Origin: Bradyrhizobium sp.
GTDB lineage: Bacteria; Pseudomonadota; Alphaproteobacteria; Rhizobiales; Xanthobacteraceae
Assembly (NCBI GenBank): GCA_028290305.1
Contig: JAQGKC010000027.1
Coordinates: forward strand, 6,174-70,173
Direction: 5' to 3'
Length of the DNA: 64,000 nucleotides
Shown in pieces: positions 43,481 through 52,950 of this stretch. A model generated the notes under the pieces. The model saw only the letters and a list, made by a program, of their open reading frames with translations. It was not told the origin of the DNA and searched no databases. A program made the translations under genes and the position numbers. Positions within the stretch are counted from its first letter, which is position 1. Each line of letters opens with the position of its first letter.

Positions 43481-44581
43481 GTGACCATCGATCTGCAACT
43501 CGTCCGTGTCGGGAAAGTCTATGATAACGGTACGCCCGCGGTTATCGATTTCGATCTCGAGGTTTCGAAAGGCGAGTTCATCGCGTTTCTGGGACCATCC
43601 GGCTGCGGCAAGACGACGACACTGCGAATGATCGCCGGCTTCGAGACGATCTCGTCGGGCAACATTTTCGTCCGGGGCAATCGGATCAACGATGTGCCGC
43701 CGGAGCGCCGGCCGACCGCGATGATCTTTCAGAACTATGCGCTGTTTCCGCACATGACCGTGCGCGCAAATGTTCGCTTTGGTCTCGACGTCAAGAAGAT
43801 TCCCGCCGCCACGCGCGACGCCATGGTTGAGCGCATTCTAGAAAAACTAGGCTTGAGCGACGTTGGCGACCTCAAGCCGGAGCGGTTATCCGGCGGGCAA
43901 AAGCAACGCATCGCGCTCGCACGCGCCCTCGTGGTCGAGCCGGATATCCTGCTGCTCGACGAACCCCTGGGCGCGCTCGATGCCAACTTGCGCAAAAGCA
44001 TTCAGAATGAACTCAAGCTGCTGCAGCGCCGACTGGGTATTACGTTCGTGTTCGTGACCCACGCCCAGTCCGAGGCGCTGGCCCTTTCGGACCGCATCGT
44101 CGTCATGAATGCCGGCAGGATCGAGCAGATCAGCGCTCCCCACGAGCTCTATACCCGTCCTCGCAGCCAGTTCGTGGCGAAATTCATCGGGCGCAATGCG
44201 TTGATAAGCGGGAAGGTCATATCGGCTGATGCAAACAGCTGCCTCCTCGACACGGCCTTCGGCGAGCTTGCCGGGACGTCCAGGGTGGCGATGCACGCCG
44301 GAAGCACGGCAAGCCTTGCGGTGCCCGCGGAAGCGATCGACGTTCTGCCCGCCTCGACGCCGGAAAACTACTTCGCTGAGATCTATCGCGGCAATCCGAT
44401 CAAGGGAACGGTCGAGTCGATCCAGCAGGTCGGGCATATCATCCAGCTCGTCATCCTGGTTGGCGCTGCGCAGCCAATCATCGTGGAGGGCCATGCGGAC
44501 AAATACACCGGTCGATTCCAAAATGGTGCGGCAGTGCTGCTCGCCTGGAAAAAAGACGTCGCGACGCTCGTCATCCATTAG
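43481..44581 (+). CDS. PotA-like ABC transporter ATPase (complete motifs)
   Basis: The 366-residue ATPase has Walker A GPSGCGKTTT, LSGGQKQRIALAR, ILLLDEPLGALD, and a normal switch His in VFVTHAQSEALALSDR. A TOBE-like C-terminus follows. It starts at GTG 43481, 105 bases after the binding-protein stop. Together with the ATPase at 37778 it could form an unequal pair, since only one binding-protein/permease set is present. Alternatively it works as a homodimer and the first ATPase has another role. Confidence 0.9.
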   Translation: MTIDLQLVRVGKVYDNGTPAVIDFDLEVSKGEFIAFLGPSGCGKTTTLRMIAGFETISSGNIFVRGNRINDVPPERRPTAMIFQNYALFPHMTVRANVRFGLDVKKIPAATRDAMVERILEKLGLSDVGDLKPERLSGGQKQRIALARALVVEPDILLLDEPLGALDANLRKSIQNELKLLQRRLGITFVFVTHAQSEALALSDRIVVMNAGRIEQISAPHELYTRPRSQFVAKFIGRNALISGKVISADANSCLLDTAFGELAGTSRVAMHAGSTASLAVPAEAIDVLPASTPENYFAEIYRGNPIKGTVESIQQVGHIIQLVILVGAAQPIIVEGHADKYTGRFQNGAAVLLAWKKDVATLVIH

Positions 44582-44657
44582 CAAGGAACGTTGCCATATC
44601 CACGATAGGACAAATCTTCCAACTCAAACCGACAGCTTTCATCATGGAAATTTGACG

Positions 44658-44839
44658 ATGTCCGAGGTCTTTCCGCGCCTTTTCTCTTCGACGAAGCCGG
44701 CGGGCTACACGCTGAACAATCGTATCGCCATTACCCCTGGGCCGACTTTGACCGGAAATACGTCATTCGACCGCCGCTGGATTATGGGCTCGCCTATCCC
44801 TTGGCGATCGATGATCCGAATTGGGCGACCAGTTGGTGA
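44658..44839 (+). pseudogene. Old-yellow-enzyme N-terminus fused to an unknown C-terminal piece
   Basis: The frame from ATG 44658 reads FPRLFSSTKPAGYTLNNRIAITP, the N-terminus of an NADH:flavin oxidoreductase (OYE family). After some 25 codons the OYE match ends. An overlapping frame then reads WADFDRKYVIRPPLDYGLA then YPLAIDDPNWATSW and stops at TGA 44837-44839, looking like the C-terminus of a different protein that I cannot identify. This seems to be a recombination joint between two genes, in the 333-base gap before hyuA. Nothing else was recognised in the gap. Confidence 0.55.
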
Positions 44840-44914
44840 ACGGATGCCGGTCATGAAAACGGAATTTCAGCGCCCGCGCGGACGGGCTGAAAGAATCAAT
44901 CAAGGAGGAAGATC

Positions 44915-47005
44915 ATGATTCGTGTCGGCGTTGATGTGGGGGGTACGTTTACCGACATTGTCTTGGAGCAGACGACCACCGGCGCGGGTCAGAAGATCTT
45001 CGTGCACAAGGTGTCGTCGACGCCCGAGGATCAATCAATCGCTGTCGTCCAGGGCGTTGTGGAAGTGTGCAAGATCGCCGGCGTATCGCCCGGAGACATT
45101 GACCTTGTGTTGCACGGCACCACCGTGGCGACAAACATGGTGATCGAGCGCAAGGGCGCCGATGTCGGCATGATAACGACCCGCGGATTTCGCGACATCC
45201 TCCATATGGCGCGTCACAAACGACCGCATAATTTCTCGCTGCAGTTCGACGTGCCGTGGCAGTCGAAACCGCTGGTCAAGCGCCGCAATCGATTGGTCGT
45301 GGACGAGCGACTGCGCCCGCCGACTGGCGAGGTCGAGGTCCCGCTCGCGCTCGATCAGGTCGAAGCTGCGGCGGAACTTTTCAAAAAACGCGGCCTCAAG
45401 GCGATCGTCATCTGCTTCCTGTTTTCGTTTCTCAACAGCGATCATGAGGCGCAGGCCCGGGACGTCGTCAAGCGCGTGATTCCGGACGCGTTCGTTTGCT
45501 GTTCGCATGAGGTCGTGAACGTGATCCGAGAATATGAGCGGTTCTCCTCGACGGCAATGAACGCCTATATCGGTCCCACCACCGCGCTCTATCTCCGGCG
45601 GCTTGAGGGCCGCCTCCGCGAGAACGGCATCGCGGCCAAGGTGCGGATCATGCAGTCGAACGGCGGCATCTCCACGGTCGAAAACTCCTCGCAGCGTCCC
45701 GTGGGGCTGCTGCTTTCAGGACCGGCAGGCGGCGTAATTGGCGGGCGTTGGACCGGCGAATCCAGCAACACCAGGAACGTGATCACCATCGATGTTGGCG
45801 GAACGTCGGCCGACATCTCGGTGATCCAGAACGGCGAGCTGCGGATCAAGAATCCGCGCGATACCGAAGTTGCCCATCTTCCCGTGCTGGTGCCGATGAT
45901 CGACATTGACGCCATCGGCGCGGGTGGAGGTTCGATCGCGTATCTCGATCCGGGCGGGGCGTTCCGCGTCGGTCCGCGATCGGCCGGCGCCTCTCCGGGC
46001 CCGGCCTGTTACGGCAAGGGCGGCAAGGAACCCGCCGTAACCGATGCGCAAGTTGTGCTGGGCAGGCTTGACCCCGAGCATTTTCTCGGCGGCGATCTGA
46101 AGATCGATCCTTCGCTGGCTTTCGCGGCGGTCGAGCAATACGTGGCCAAGCCTCTCAATCTCAGCGTTACGGACGCAGCACTCGGAATTCTGCGGGTGGT
46201 GAACAACAACATGGCGCTTGCCATCAACGCAAATTCGGTCGCCAAGGGTATCGATCCCCGCCATTTCACGCTGATGGGTTTTGGTGGCGCCGGCCCGCTG
46301 CACGCGACCGCGCTGGCGGAATTGATCCGCGCCAAGGATGCCATCTCGCCGTTACACCCCGGCATCACTGCAGCCATGGGCCTGCTTTTGACGGAGCTTC
46401 AATACGAATATACGCGGTCGGTCCTTGTCGTCGCAAACAAGGCCGGCAAAACTGAATTTGGACTTGTGAACAAGATCGTTGCGGATTTGAAGACAGATGC
46501 CCGCGAACAATTGCTGTCGGACGGAGTGCCCGCCGACATGCACCGCTTCGCGGTTGTCGCCGAGTGCCGCTATGTCGGGCAGGGCTTCGAACTGCGTGCC
46601 GCGATGCCGGACGGGCCGCTCGACGAAAGTAATGTCGATTCGGTCATCAAGAGCTTCTTCGATGCGCATATGCAGGCTTATGGCCATGCGTTCGAGGATC
46701 AACTGGTCGAGATCATCACGCTGCGCGTGGTCGGATCCGCCGCGACCGAGACGCTGAAGCTGCCGGACCTGGCCCATGGCGGCCGGACCAATCCGAAGAC
46801 TGCCGAACTCTACACCCGCGAGACCGTCTTCGACGACGGAAAAGCGGTGCCGACGCCGCGTTACGATCGTGCCAGGCTGCTCGCCGACGATGTCGTCAGC
46901 GGTCCCGCGCTTATCGTTCAGCATAATTCCACGACGTTGGTGCCGCCGGCTTATTCCGCCAGCGTTCTATCACACGGCGATATGCGCATCGCGCGCTTGG
47001 GTTGA
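44915..47005 (+). CDS. Hydantoinase/oxoprolinase subunit A (HyuA-like)
   Basis: The 696-residue protein is subunit A of the ATP-dependent hydantoinase/5-oxoprolinase family, which phosphorylates a ring amide to open it. The start MIRVGVDVGGTFTDIVLE is the ATP phosphate loop, with LVLHGTTVATNMVIERKGA, IDVGGTSADISVI and FGGAGPLHA downstream. AAGGAGG lies 8 bases before the ATG. It overlaps the region read as the start of subunit B. The cyclic substrate could be a hydantoin, 5-oxoproline or other lactam or imide; acetone carboxylase subunits share the fold but lack this gene context. Confidence 0.9.
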   Translation: MIRVGVDVGGTFTDIVLEQTTTGAGQKIFVHKVSSTPEDQSIAVVQGVVEVCKIAGVSPGDIDLVLHGTTVATNMVIERKGADVGMITTRGFRDILHMARHKRPHNFSLQFDVPWQSKPLVKRRNRLVVDERLRPPTGEVEVPLALDQVEAAAELFKKRGLKAIVICFLFSFLNSDHEAQARDVVKRVIPDAFVCCSHEVVNVIREYERFSSTAMNAYIGPTTALYLRRLEGRLRENGIAAKVRIMQSNGGISTVENSSQRPVGLLLSGPAGGVIGGRWTGESSNTRNVITIDVGGTSADISVIQNGELRIKNPRDTEVAHLPVLVPMIDIDAIGAGGGSIAYLDPGGAFRVGPRSAGASPGPACYGKGGKEPAVTDAQVVLGRLDPEHFLGGDLKIDPSLAFAAVEQYVAKPLNLSVTDAALGILRVVNNNMALAINANSVAKGIDPRHFTLMGFGGAGPLHATALAELIRAKDAISPLHPGITAAMGLLLTELQYEYTRSVLVVANKAGKTEFGLVNKIVADLKTDAREQLLSDGVPADMHRFAVVAECRYVGQGFELRAAMPDGPLDESNVDSVIKSFFDAHMQAYGHAFEDQLVEIITLRVVGSAATETLKLPDLAHGGRTNPKTAELYTRETVFDDGKAVPTPRYDRARLLADDVVSGPALIVQHNSTTLVPPAYSASVLSHGDMRIARLG

Positions 47006-47019
47006 GGGAGGTAATGAAA

Positions 47020-48804
47020 ATGACACGGGGCACAACAGCGGCGATCGATCCTATCACGCTGCAGGTCATCGGCGGCGCGCTGCATTCGATCGCCGAACAA
47101 ATGGGCAATGTCCTTTATCGGATGTCCTATTCTTCGATCATTCGCGAAAGCCAGGATCTGGGCGCCGGCCTGTTCGATTACGACTTCAATACGTTGTGCG
47201 AGTCGGATTCGACGCCGATGCATATCGGCTCGCTTCCCGGTTATCTGCGCGGCATCGAGAAGTCGATCCCGCTGAGTGCCTGGAAACCGGGCGACTGCGT
47301 CATTCACAACCATCCGTATTACGGGGCGAGCCATTCGCCCGACATTGCGATGGTGATGCCGGTGTTTTTCGACAACGAACTCGTAGGTTTCGCCGCGAAT
47401 ACGGCGCACCATGTCGATATCGGGGCGGCAACGCCCGGTCTGATCATCGACGTGCCCGACATGTTCGCGGAAGGCATGTTGTTCAACGGCATCAAGCTCT
47501 ATGAAGAGGGCAAACGCAGCGAGAGCCTGTGGCGCTACATCCGGGACAACACCCGCGTGCCCAATCTGGTGATGGGGGATCTCGAGGCGCAGATCGCTTC
47601 GGCCGAATTGGGCGTCAAGCGCTTTCAGGAACTGCTCGTTACCTACGGCAAGGAGGAGGTATTTCAGACGACGCGGCAGTTAATGGATTACACCGAGGCG
47701 ATGTTGCGCCGGGAGATCGCCAAGATTCCCGATGGCGACTACACGGCGGAAGGGTTCCTCGACGACGACGGGAGAACGCGCGGCGTGCATCTGCCGGTGA
47801 AGGTGACGGTGAAGAAGCGCGGCGACGGCGTGGAGGTCGATCTCACCGGTTCGGCGGCGCAATCGCCAACTGCGTTCAATGTTCCTTTCGAGGGATCGAC
47901 CAAGGTAGCATGCTATTTCGCATTCCGTGCGCTGTTGCTCGACACCTATACGCATGAGGAGCATATCCCGCAGAACGAGGGGTCGTTCCGCCCGGTCAAG
48001 GTCACCGCTCCGCTCGGTACGATCTTCAATCCGATCGCCCCGGTCGCAGCAGAAGCCCGCTTCTGCCAGATCCAGCGCATTGTCGATCTGATCATCAAAG
48101 CGCTGTCGCCGGTCCTTCCCGACCGCTGTACCGCCGGCAATGCGGCGACGCTGTCGTTCGCGGCGTTCTCCGGGGTTCGCCCGAATGGCGAGTACTGGGT
48201 GTTTCTGGAAGTGAACGAGGCGGCGATGGGCGGCCGTCCAAAATCGGATGGCCCCGATACGGTGGAAGAATTGATGCGCAACACGCGCAACAATCCGCTG
48301 GAAGATCTCGGCATGCATTTGCCGTTGATCTGCGATCGCTATGAGTTGCGTGACGACGTTATGCCGGGAGCGGGCAAGTTCCGGGGCGGGCAGGGGGTGG
48401 TGAAATCGCAGCGTTTCCTGACGCCCGGATTCGTCACCCATGAGTCCGACAGGCATGACGATGCGCCGTGGGGCGTGTTCGGCGGCAAGTCGGGCTCCGG
48501 TGGCAAGTACGAGATTTACAATGCCAGCAAGCCGGACGAGATTGCTCAGTATCCGGCAAAATTCTCCGGATTGCGCGTGAGCGAAGGCGATGTCGCCTGC
48601 TATTTCTCACCGTCGGGGGGCGGCTACGGCGATCCGCTGGAACGCCCCGCGCAGCAGGTCGTCGAAGATGTGCTCGACGATTTCATCACGCCCGAGCATG
48701 CGCGCGAAGCCTACGGCGTCGTCCTGAAATCCGCGGATAACGGCTTTGCCTGGGCGCTCGACGCGGCTGCAACGGACGCATTGCGGTCATCGATGCGAGG
48801 CTGA
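47020..48804 (+). CDS. Hydantoinase/oxoprolinase subunit B (HyuB-like)
   Basis: The 594-residue protein has the HyuB pattern: DPITLQVIGGALHSIAEQMG, MSYSSIIRESQDLGAGLFD, GDCVIHNHPYYGASHSPDIAM, and YFSPSGGGYGDPLERP near the C-terminus. It completes the two-subunit ATP-dependent amidohydrolase. The start at 47020 is 8 bases after GGGAGG; ATG at 47014 is closer than usual. The longer TTG frame from 47002 overlaps subunit A. It is followed 46 bases on by a cyclase-family gene with GAAGGAGG. Confidence 0.9.
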   Translation: MTRGTTAAIDPITLQVIGGALHSIAEQMGNVLYRMSYSSIIRESQDLGAGLFDYDFNTLCESDSTPMHIGSLPGYLRGIEKSIPLSAWKPGDCVIHNHPYYGASHSPDIAMVMPVFFDNELVGFAANTAHHVDIGAATPGLIIDVPDMFAEGMLFNGIKLYEEGKRSESLWRYIRDNTRVPNLVMGDLEAQIASAELGVKRFQELLVTYGKEEVFQTTRQLMDYTEAMLRREIAKIPDGDYTAEGFLDDDGRTRGVHLPVKVTVKKRGDGVEVDLTGSAAQSPTAFNVPFEGSTKVACYFAFRALLLDTYTHEEHIPQNEGSFRPVKVTAPLGTIFNPIAPVAAEARFCQIQRIVDLIIKALSPVLPDRCTAGNAATLSFAAFSGVRPNGEYWVFLEVNEAAMGGRPKSDGPDTVEELMRNTRNNPLEDLGMHLPLICDRYELRDDVMPGAGKFRGGQGVVKSQRFLTPGFVTHESDRHDDAPWGVFGGKSGSGGKYEIYNASKPDEIAQYPAKFSGLRVSEGDVACYFSPSGGGYGDPLERPAQQVVEDVLDDFITPEHAREAYGVVLKSADNGFAWALDAAATDALRSSMRG

Positions 48805-48850
48805 CGCCGCGCGCGATCCTGCAGAACAGAGCCATCGAAGGAGGAATTTC

Positions 48851-49549
48851 ATGTCGCGCGTTATCGATCTTTCGCTTCTGATCGAAGACAATATGCCGGC
48901 GCATAAGCTGTTTCAGCGCCCGGTGTACACGACCCACATCACCCATGAGAGCGCGAAGGCCCTCAATCTCGGGGTACCGGGCGACGCCATGACGTTCCAA
49001 ACCAATTTCATCGCCATGGTCGATCACGTCGGCACCCATGTCGACGCTTTCCGGCATGTCGGTCCCAACGGCATGTCCGTGGACGAGATGCCGCTCGATC
49101 TATTCATGGGCAAGGCCGTATGCTTCGATCTGCGTCACATTCCCGATCTGGGCGAGATCACCATCGCGGATATGGAGAGGGCAGAAGCCAAGTGTGGCAC
49201 GAAAGTGAATGGCCACATTGTGCTGCTCTGCACCGGATTCCATAAGCGAAATTATCCGTCGGTTGATAGTGTCTGGAAGAATCCGCTGCTGACCGTCGAA
49301 GCCACGCACTGGCTTCACGATCGCGGGTCACGGATGCACGGCGTCGAGGGGCCGTCGACGGACAAGCCGACCGACAACATCTTCGCGCAGCATCGGCTTT
49401 GCCGGGATCTCGGGATCTCGCATTGGGAGTGGCTCGTTAATCTGGAGGAACTGCTGGACGAAAAGGAGTTTCAATTCTTTGGCGTCCCTCTGAAATTCAA
49501 GGGCGGGTCGGGTTCGCCGGTGAGAGCCTTCGCGGTGCTGAATGGGTGA
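48851..49549 (+). CDS. Cyclase-family metal-dependent amidase (kynurenine formamidase-like)
   Basis: The 232-residue protein belongs to the cyclase family (kynurenine formamidase, isatin hydrolase). The metal motif is clear as DHVGTHVDAFRH (HxGTHxDxxxH). Later conserved segments MHGVEGPSTDKP and ISHWEWLVNLEEL are typical of this family. Such enzymes open a lactam-like ring or remove a formyl group with Mn or Zn. It lies between hyuAB and lamB-type genes, so it may process the ring product. AGGAGG precedes the ATG; a frame extension upstream is shadow sequence. Confidence 0.87.
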   Translation: MSRVIDLSLLIEDNMPAHKLFQRPVYTTHITHESAKALNLGVPGDAMTFQTNFIAMVDHVGTHVDAFRHVGPNGMSVDEMPLDLFMGKAVCFDLRHIPDLGEITIADMERAEAKCGTKVNGHIVLLCTGFHKRNYPSVDSVWKNPLLTVEATHWLHDRGSRMHGVEGPSTDKPTDNIFAQHRLCRDLGISHWEWLVNLEELLDEKEFQFFGVPLKFKGGSGSPVRAFAVLNG

Positions 49550-49709
49550 TGCGCAGACTCTGTCGTCGGCGCGATCAACACGCATCAATATCGGCAGAAC
49601 CAACGCGCAGCTACGCCTGAAATCAATCGGTTAACCAGCGGCGGGGCGTTTTCAATTTGCAATATATTGAGGTCGTGCAACTTTCTCTAACTGGTCCATC
49701 GGAGGGCAC

Positions 49710-50444
49710 ATGGTTACGATCAATTGTGATATGGGCGAAGCGTTCGGGCTCTATCGGATGGGCGACGACGCGGGCCTGATGCCTTTGATTGACATCGCGA
49801 ACGTGGCGTGCGGTTTCCATGCCTCCGATTTCAACCACATGCGATCGACGGTGCGGCTAGCCAAGGCGCACGGCGTTGCGGTGGGTGCCCATCCCTCGCT
49901 GCCGGATTTGCAAGGGTTCGGCCGACGAGAGATGAAGATCGGGCGCGAGGAATTGGCCAACTGCCTGATCTACCAGATTGGCGCCTTGAAGGGCTTCCTC
50001 GATGCCGAAGGCATGGAGCTCAACCATATCAAGCCCCACGGTTCACTATACGGAATGGCCGCGCGCAACGAAGACACCGCGCACGCGATTTGCGACGCCG
50101 CGGATGTGTTCAAGACCCCCTTGCTCGGTATGGTGGGAACGCTGCATGAGACCATCTACTCCGCTCGCGGCCATCGCTTCCTGGCTGAATTCTACGCCGA
50201 TCTCGACTACAACGATGAGGGAACGGTCATCATCACGCGTGAGCACGAGGCGAAAGATCCCGCCGTCGCGGCTGCCAAATGCCTGCGCGCCATCTCGGAA
50301 GGCAAGGTCACGACCGTCGGCGGCCACGACGTTCGCGTCGGCGCTGCGACGATCTGCGTGCATTCAGACACGCCCAACGCCGTTGCGATAGCGTCGGCGG
50401 TGCGCGGTGCGGTCCCGCGTCAAGCCAATCGATCTCAAGCCTGA
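49710..50444 (+). CDS. pxpA: LamB/YcsF-family protein (5-oxoprolinase subunit A, PxpA-like)
   Basis: The 244-residue protein starts INCDMGEAFGLY and has ANVACGFHASDFNHM, GAHPSLPDLQGFGRR, HIKPHGSLYGMAAR and VCVHSDTP-like ends (TICVHSDTPNAVAI). These are the YcsF landmarks. PxpA, with PxpB and PxpC, forms a second type of ATP-dependent 5-oxoprolinase. Here it heads the set LamB - BCCP - BC - PxpB - PxpC. The gap upstream is 160 bases, so the set could have its own promoter. The true substrate might differ from 5-oxoproline. Confidence 0.88.
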   Translation: MVTINCDMGEAFGLYRMGDDAGLMPLIDIANVACGFHASDFNHMRSTVRLAKAHGVAVGAHPSLPDLQGFGRREMKIGREELANCLIYQIGALKGFLDAEGMELNHIKPHGSLYGMAARNEDTAHAICDAADVFKTPLLGMVGTLHETIYSARGHRFLAEFYADLDYNDEGTVIITREHEAKDPAVAAAKCLRAISEGKVTTVGGHDVRVGAATICVHSDTPNAVAIASAVRGAVPRQANRSQA

Positions 50445-50453
50445 AAGGTTGCC

Positions 50454-50690
50454 ATGCCCAAAGAGCTTCTCGCTCCTCTGCCGGGAGTCTTTTATCGCAA
50501 GCCGGCTCCCGACAAGCCGGCTTACAAATCCGAGGGCGACGTCGTCGCGGTCGGCGACGTCGTCGGACTGATTGAAGTGATGAAGTCGTTCATCGAGGTC
50601 CAAGCTGAAGCGAGCGGCAAGATCGTTCGCTTTGTCGTCGGCAATGAAGAGCCCATTATGGCTGGTCAGCTGCTCCTGGAGATCGAATAG
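50454..50690 (+). CDS. Biotin carboxyl carrier-like protein (BCCP)
   Basis: This 78-residue protein has a biotinyl/lipoyl domain: LLAPLPGVFYRKPAPD, EGDVVAVGDVVGLIEVMKSF and the closing GQLLLEIE. K44 in EVMKS is the expected biotinylation site; the usual next residue is Met (MKM), here Ser. It is a bare domain, about half the length of AccB (150). AccB normally hands carboxybiotin to AccAD; no such carboxyltransferase gene is nearby, leaving the AHS1/AHS2 proteins downstream as the likely partner. Confidence 0.85.
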   Translation: MPKELLAPLPGVFYRKPAPDKPAYKSEGDVVAVGDVVGLIEVMKSFIEVQAEASGKIVRFVVGNEEPIMAGQLLLEIE

Positions 50691-50692
50691 GC

Positions 50693-52078
50693 ATGCCCAT
50701 CTCCCGATTGCTGATCGCAAATCGCGGGGAGATCGCCGTGCGCATTCAGCGCGCGGCGCGGGAACTTGGCATCAAAACCATTCAGGTTCACAGCGCCGTC
50801 GACGCCGACTCGCTGGCGGTTCACATGGCCGATGAAGCGGTCAATATCGGTCCATTCCAGGTGGCGAAATCCTATCTCAACATCGAAGCCGTTCTTGCCG
50901 CGGCCAAGGCGACCGGCGCGGACGCGATTCATCCGGGTTATGGCTTTTTGTCGGAGAATCCGGTGTTCGCGGACGCGGTAGAGGCAGCCGGGTTGATTTT
51001 CGTCGGTCCGAAAGCCGAGACGATCCGGACCATGGGCGACAAGGCGGCGGCGCGCGGTGCGGCGCAGAGGGCGGGCGTGCCTGTGGTGCCCGGTTCCGAT
51101 GGTCGTGTCGCAGATCTTGATGAAGCGGTGATGCTCGCGGAGCAAATCGGTTTTCCCATCATGATCAAAGCCTCGGCGGGCGGCGGCGGACGCGGCATTC
51201 GTATCGCCGAGACCGTCGAAGCGCTCGGCGCGGCGCTCAATCAGGCCGCCGCCGAGGCCAAGGCAGCTTTCGGGGATGCCGGGCTCTATCTGGAAAAGTT
51301 CATTGGCAACGCGCGGCATATCGAAGTGCAAATTCTCGGCGACGGCGTTGATGCGATTCATTGCTATGAACGGGAATGCTCGCTGCAGCGGCGTCGGCAA
51401 AAAGTCTGGGAAGAAGCTCCAGCCTCGGTGCTTTCGCGCGATGTGCGGGAAGCGCTCTGCGCCTCGGCCGTCGCGCTTGCCAGGTCCGTGAACTACCGGG
51501 GCGCCGGAACGCTGGAATATCTCTATGACGAGGAAAGCCGAAGCTTCTATTTCATCGAAATGAACACCCGCATCCAGGTCGAGCATCCCGTAACCGAGAT
51601 GATCACCGGGATCGATCTGGTGCGCGAGATGATCCTGATCGCCGGCGGCGAATCGTTAGGTTATCAGCAGAGTGACGTGCGCTTGCGCGGACACGCGATC
51701 GAGGTTCGTATCAATGCGGAGGACGGCGAGCGCGACTTTCGTCCGTCGCCCGGCAAGGTGACCGCGCTGCAGGCTCCCGGCGGCATGGGCACGCGCTTCG
51801 ATACGCTGCTTTATGCCGGCTATACGATACTGCCCTTCTACGATTCCCTGCTCGGCAAGCTGATCGTTTGGGACACCTCGCGCGAAACGGCGCTGCGCCG
51901 CCTCCGCCGCGCGCTTGGCGAATTGAAAATCGACGGCATTATTACGACGGCACCCTTACTTCGGCGCCTCGTGGAAGCACCCGAGGTTCGTGCGGGAGCG
52001 TTTCACACGCGTTGGCTGGAGCAATGGCTGATGACGACGAAGCCGCAAGACGCCATGATGGAGAAAAGCAACCGATGA
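50693..52078 (+). CDS. Biotin carboxylase (AccC-like)
   Basis: The 461-residue ATP-grasp enzyme carboxylates biotin on the carrier using ATP and bicarbonate. Landmarks: RLLIANRGEIAVRIQRAARELGIKT, HPGYGFLSENPVFA, the glycine loop ASAGGGGRGIRI, ERECSLQRRRQKV, and the active-site FIEMNTRIQVEHPVTEM. All are complete, so the enzyme should be active. It starts 2 bases after the BCCP stop and its stop overlaps the pxpB start (ATGA), which implies fixed stoichiometry of the set. It is probably a dedicated copy, not the fatty-acid AccC. Confidence 0.92.
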   Translation: MPISRLLIANRGEIAVRIQRAARELGIKTIQVHSAVDADSLAVHMADEAVNIGPFQVAKSYLNIEAVLAAAKATGADAIHPGYGFLSENPVFADAVEAAGLIFVGPKAETIRTMGDKAAARGAAQRAGVPVVPGSDGRVADLDEAVMLAEQIGFPIMIKASAGGGGRGIRIAETVEALGAALNQAAAEAKAAFGDAGLYLEKFIGNARHIEVQILGDGVDAIHCYERECSLQRRRQKVWEEAPASVLSRDVREALCASAVALARSVNYRGAGTLEYLYDEESRSFYFIEMNTRIQVEHPVTEMITGIDLVREMILIAGGESLGYQQSDVRLRGHAIEVRINAEDGERDFRPSPGKVTALQAPGGMGTRFDTLLYAGYTILPFYDSLLGKLIVWDTSRETALRRLRRALGELKIDGIITTAPLLRRLVEAPEVRAGAFHTRWLEQWLMTTKPQDAMMEKSNR

Positions 52079-52950
52079 ACAGTCGCTATTCGTTTGGAGG
52101 CGATGAACATATCTTCGTCGAGTGCGACGAAGCGATGTCGCTGGAAGCCTTCTTCAAGAGCTTGTCGGTCACCAAGGCGGTGCGCGCCGCCCAGATTCGC
52201 GGCGTCACCGAAATATGTTCGGCCAACGCCTCGTTCCAGATCAAGTTCGATCCCGACATCATCAAGCCCGACGATCTCTTGCGCGAGTTGAAATCGATTG
52301 AAGCCACTGCCAGTGGTGGTGATTCCTCGCTCAAGACCCGCATTATCGAGATCCCGGTCCTGTACAACGATCCCTGGACGCACGAAACGCTGATGCGTTT
52401 TCGCGATCGCCATCAGGCGCCTGAGATGACCGACGTCGAATACACCGCCAAGATCAATCACCTCGACGGCGTCGATGGTTTTGTGAAGGCGCATTCGGGC
52501 GCCCCCTGGTTTGTATCGATGGTCGGGTTCGTGGCGGGCCTGCCCTTCCTCTATCAGATGGTCGAGCGTCAGCGACAAATCCAGTCACCGAAATATCTGC
52601 GGCCACGCACCGATACGCCCAAGCTGACGGTCGGGCATGGCGGATGCTTCGGCTGTATCTATTCGGTGCGAGGCGCCGGAGGCTATCAGATGTTCGGCAT
52701 CACGCCGATGCCGATCTATGATCCCAATCAGGAGATCAAGTATCTTAGGGATTTCATGTGCCTGTTCAGTCCGGGCGATATCGTAAAGTGGCGGCCGATC
52801 GATCGCACCGAATACGATCAAACGGTCGCCGACGTCGAGGCTGGGAAATTTACGCCGCGGATGACCAACGTCACATTTTCGCTGGACGACTTCCAGGCCG
52901 ACATCGACAGAACCAACGCCAAGCTGACGGGGGCGCTCTATGGCCATTAA
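52075..52950 (+). CDS. pxpB: AHS1/KipI-like 5-oxoprolinase subunit B
   Basis: The 291-residue protein has the AHS1 (allophanate hydrolase subunit 1, KipI) core: VLYNDPWTHETLMRF, APWFVSMVGFVAGLPFLYQM and GGCFGCIYSVRGAGGYQMFG. It has an N-terminal extension of about 90 residues. AHS1 and AHS2 domains make up the carboxyltransferase part of urea carboxylase and also PxpB/PxpC of 5-oxoprolinase. Its start overlaps the biotin carboxylase stop, and its end overlaps pxpC by 11 bases. The direct link to BC/BCCP points to a carboxyltransferase role. Confidence 0.86.
   Translation: MNSRYSFGGDEHIFVECDEAMSLEAFFKSLSVTKAVRAAQIRGVTEICSANASFQIKFDPDIIKPDDLLRELKSIEATASGGDSSLKTRIIEIPVLYNDPWTHETLMRFRDRHQAPEMTDVEYTAKINHLDGVDGFVKAHSGAPWFVSMVGFVAGLPFLYQMVERQRQIQSPKYLRPRTDTPKLTVGHGGCFGCIYSVRGAGGYQMFGITPMPIYDPNQEIKYLRDFMCLFSPGDIVKWRPIDRTEYDQTVADVEAGKFTPRMTNVTFSLDDFQADIDRTNAKLTGALYGH

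Noticed and set aside
42797..43753. 318-codon open frame on the minus strand
   Set aside because: It overlaps the Tat-exported binding protein and the second ATPase, both with complete motifs. The translation is typical antisense of GC-rich genes.
44229..44918. Long plus-strand frame through the end of the second ATPase gene
   Set aside because: Its first two-thirds are an out-of-frame reading of the ATPase; only the OYE-like piece from 44658 is protein-like, and that is called separately.
50666..51586. 306-codon open frame on the minus strand
   Set aside because: It is antisense to the biotin carboxylase gene, whose motifs are complete.
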